Shown: piece after piece, positions 61,081 to 64,000 of the stretch
Layout: each line of letters starts with the position of its first letter
Numbering within the stretch: the first letter of the stretch is position 1
Assembly (NCBI GenBank): GCA_021234155.1
Contig: JAJEKV010000022.1
Location: 9,955,815 to 10,019,814 of the forward strand
Direction: 5' to 3'
Length of the DNA: 64,000 nt
Source: Isoetes taiwanensis
Taxonomy: Eukaryota; Streptophyta; Lycopodiopsida; Isoetales; Isoetaceae
Made by a program: the position numbers and the translations under genes
The notes under the pieces: model-generated
Seen by the model: only the letters and a program-made list of their open reading frames with translations
What the model was told of the DNA's origin: nothing
Database searches by the model: none

Positions 61081-64000
61081 ACCTTTCTAGAAGAGGTGCG
61101 CCACAGCATTAGGTCTATAGCCCTGATATTTGCAGGTAAGCTAGGGCCTTGATCCTCCAAATAAAATTTGTATAAGAATGAGTTCCTCAACTTCGTTGGA
61201 CCAAAATGGATGCCATAGTTCGATATCGAGGGTGTGCTATTGTGTATTGTGCATTATTCACATGCATTTTGTACACAGATACCAAAAATACTTAAGAGAA
61301 CTTACATTTCCTGGAGCTGCGCCAATCGACCGGTCCAGAGGAACTTCTTACATTGCCGAGGGGTGGCGCCACCGCATCGGGTCTCACAATCATTTGCAGC
61401 CATTGCAACAACAAATAAATTCGTCCTACACAAACAACCCTCCCTCAGAAAACTAGAATGCCAATAAAAGAAGAGCTAATTTGAAGACGTTAAAAAATCA
61501 ATTAAGTTCTTCACATAAATAATTAGGGTCATGAATATTCATAATTAACAAATTGCATGCCTACAATTTCAATGCTAATTACGAATGTGATATTTTCTAT
61601 CCGTTTAAAACGTCTAAATGTTTTAGGGACATGTAACGTGTGAAAATGTAGGCGTTAAAAAACATTTGAGATGTGTAAATGTTTTAGGGACGTTTTAGCA
61701 TTAAATGATTTAGGGAACCGAGACTTTTTGAACCAATAATTGTCGAAACCTTATGCTTTTGAGACCTTATAATTTTGAAACCTTATGTTCTTCTGTAAGA
61801 GTATTGAAACCAATAATTTTCGAACCATTAGTTTTCGAAAACCAATAATGCCAAACTTACCTCCGCTAGTTCTATCTCACATTAGTAATTGGCCCGAGAA
61901 TCATATGCGCTTTGATGAAAATCATCCGCCTCGCTATGAGGTTACGTACTGCGCGCGCTGGCGCGACTTCATCTAGCAAGGTGTTTTATAGACAATTTTA
62001 GTATTCAGTGATACATCCTAGGAAAGGGCGATTTGTATGATGTTTTCTATTATGTTTTCTACAAATTGCATTATTATCTCGAAGAAAGAACTGTACCAAT
62101 TAGACAATGTGGCACAAGCATTGATCCTTAAAGATAAGAATACTTTGTTTATTCTTTTGTTCTGTTTTGGCCCCTCAAGCCATTCAATAATCGCGTTTAC
62201 TTAAATGGTGGTTGTGTGATAGTTTTCACTCGTAATGCAAAATCAGGTGTTGTAAGCATAATTTCATTAATTGTGGACTTTGCCTGGTCCATATGACTTT
62301 AAATGGACCCGATGAATATAAGGGTTTTATTTTAGTAGAATGATGCAAAAATTTCAAATGCATGCGTAGGTGAGGATGGCGGTGCCTTGTATCTATTGCT
62401 TCCAAAAAGTGCCAACCGAAAGTTTGTATTCACCAGATCTGGTCCGGCCACGTTGTTCTAAGCATTCGCAACCGTGATAAGCAGACCATAAATGTGTCAC
62501 CGAATGGTCCGAATCCGCGCTACCGATGGATTCACAATGAGCTTCTAAAATGCAGCGTTACTATCGCCGAGCCAATATTAGCTCACGAATCACCTTCTCG
62601 CTGAGGTGCGAACGAGATAAACCAAAATGGCAATGTATTAGTCGAGACACCAACTCTTCGTAGCTCCTTCGGCCGTGGAGAGTTGATGAAGGATGGCTAT
62701 TGTTTTGACCACCCGCCAGGTAGAGCCGAAGGTCAGCTTTGATTTCCTTGAAACGCCATATTTACAGGCGTAAGTTCGAGAGGTCACGTAGTTGAGGATG
62801 TTTCTTATCGCGACAAATGCTTTCCTATCAGTTATTTAAGAAGCTTTTGGCTAAGAAGGAAAAAGAGGCACAAGGTGGTGGCTTTCGCGTGTGTAACTAA
62901 ACTCATCCTCGCGACTTCATCCGATGGGAGAGAATTGATGATCAGTCGGATCCGGTGATAGCCGGTTGCCATGTAACGTAGAGTTCCAACCGGGGTCTTA
63001 ATTGCTGCTGGAATCGATATTGGACTGAACGGCCCATGTTTAATATTATCTATTATCTATTATTATCTATTATCTTTCTCTGCTCAACTATCTCTTCGAG
63101 GCATGTTGTTTAGTTGATATTATTATCTACTTTAATCCATCCATGTACTCCATTCCTATATATGAATAGAATGGTTTTGTCTACATTGAGAATGCCCCCA
63201 TGACATGCAATTTCTAATAGTAACATCTTTGTTTCATCGAGGGCTCCGAGAAAATCAATTACCACTTTCCTTCTGAAACCGGCTTCCAGCTCTTCTCGAA
63301 TAGTCTCCCCTTAAATTGGCTCTCGCTTCACTTTGCCTTCGTGATGGCTTCTGAAGATAGTTTCTGAAGTTGCTTCCGGCCAGAAAATTAGCGCTCGCCC
63401 ACTTTCCTTCTGTGGTAGCAAAATGAAAACGGTGAAAACGTAGATCGTAAATCCAAAGATAAGAACTGAAAGATAACAACCGACCATGCACAACACGCTA
63501 CATCATCATATCATATAAAGTTATGAAATACATGACTCATAGATTGTAATTATTGGTGATTCTATTAATCTCAAAAGCCATACCCTCGGAATTCAATAAT
63601 AATATGGATATAACATGATACTCTACGGGAGTCTTCCTTCGACCAAAGAGTTAAGTAACGCATACCTGTGGATCGAGGGATCCCTTGACTCAAGCAGTGC
63701 ATGAAGATCGCCAAAGGTCATAAGGCAAGTGAGGGTGTCAAGAAGGACTGAAGACTACGCAGACATGGCAAAGGAATGTGATGCCCGACGCGCCATATTT
63801 TATAGCCATGGAATTCATTATTGATGACCGAAAGTGTGATTTTCATTGGGTGTATATATGAAAGTAGTATGTATATGCAATAATCTTTATGCGCATAACA
63901 CTAATTCAATAATTACTTCGCGGGTATAAATATATCTCAAACCACTCTCGTCCATCTATTTGGCCTTCGCCAGCAATACGTAACCGGAACGAAGCAATGT
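61081..64000. other. Unassigned stretch to window end
   Basis: Short degenerate units of the type GAAACC(T/A)TAT..TTTT and AACCAATAATTTTCGAA repeat at 61,715-61,850, and a TTATCTA run lies at 63,045-63,080. A + frame at 61,785-61,976 and - frames near 63.3-63.5 kb have no recognisable domain. No gene supported. Confidence 0.4.

Overview
The window looks like nuclear DNA of a land plant. The evidence is two spliced genes with plant-type proteins (a FIS1 mitochondrial fission factor and a five-finger C2H2 zinc-finger protein whose fingers resemble those of plant REF6/ELF6), a decayed copy of a plant KDM5-type (JMJ17-like) gene, and relics of plant-type MULE, CACTA and LTR elements plus a SINE. 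Only about 5 kb of the 64 kb is covered by convincing genes, so the source is a large, repeat-rich genome. A seedless vascular plant or gymnosperm would fit, but I cannot fix the lineage from sequence alone. No operon, CRISPR array, rRNA gene or intact tRNA gene was seen.

Layout. 1-18.5 kb is a mosaic of old interspersed repeats whose copies lie at 0-3 kb, 9.8-13.8 kb, 15.1-18.5 kb and 29-30.6 kb. The repeats have been invaded by younger insertions: a T-rich block of about 6.7 kb (3.1-9.84 kb) with LTR and primer-binding-site features, a retroposon of about 390 bp (12.87-13.26 kb) and microsatellites. 18.5-29 kb is mostly unclassified. It holds a small fold-back element (23.15 kb), a 103-bp tandem duplication (25.7 kb) and the JMJ17-like N-terminal pseudogene (26.2-26.6 kb). 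29-34.4 kb has another copy of the mosaic repeat, a reverse-oriented tRNA-derived SINE with a tetranucleotide tail (30.34-30.54 kb), and three tandem units of about 320 bp (33.4-34.3 kb). 35.9 kb carries a small CACTA-type element with an intact 3-bp target duplication.

Genes. FIS1 runs on + from 39,727 to 43,012 in five exons (164 aa). The zinc-finger gene runs on + from about 47,269 to 49,226 in seven exons (411 aa in this model). Between them lie a local duplication, Copia-type gag fragments (minus strand, about 44.8-45.7 kb) and a second fold-back element. After 49.2 kb there is a MULE transposase relic (51.5-51.9 kb, minus), then three copies of another repeat (52.0, 53.7 and 57.8 kb) and unrecognised, probably decayed DNA to the end.

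The two genes act in different places: FIS1 on the outer membrane of mitochondria and peroxisomes, the zinc-finger protein presumably on DNA in the nucleus. Nothing in the sequence suggests they work together. I found no clear new biological system. The most interesting signals are at exon and repeat level: a GC-AG intron and a duplicated 5' splice site in FIS1, a 43-nt candidate intron and a 9-nt acceptor choice that changes a zinc knuckle in the finger gene, a SINE whose tail is a GATA microsatellite, and the strongly strand-asymmetric T-rich insertion. Repeat boundaries were judged by eye and are approximate. Exon boundaries were checked for reading-frame continuity by hand.
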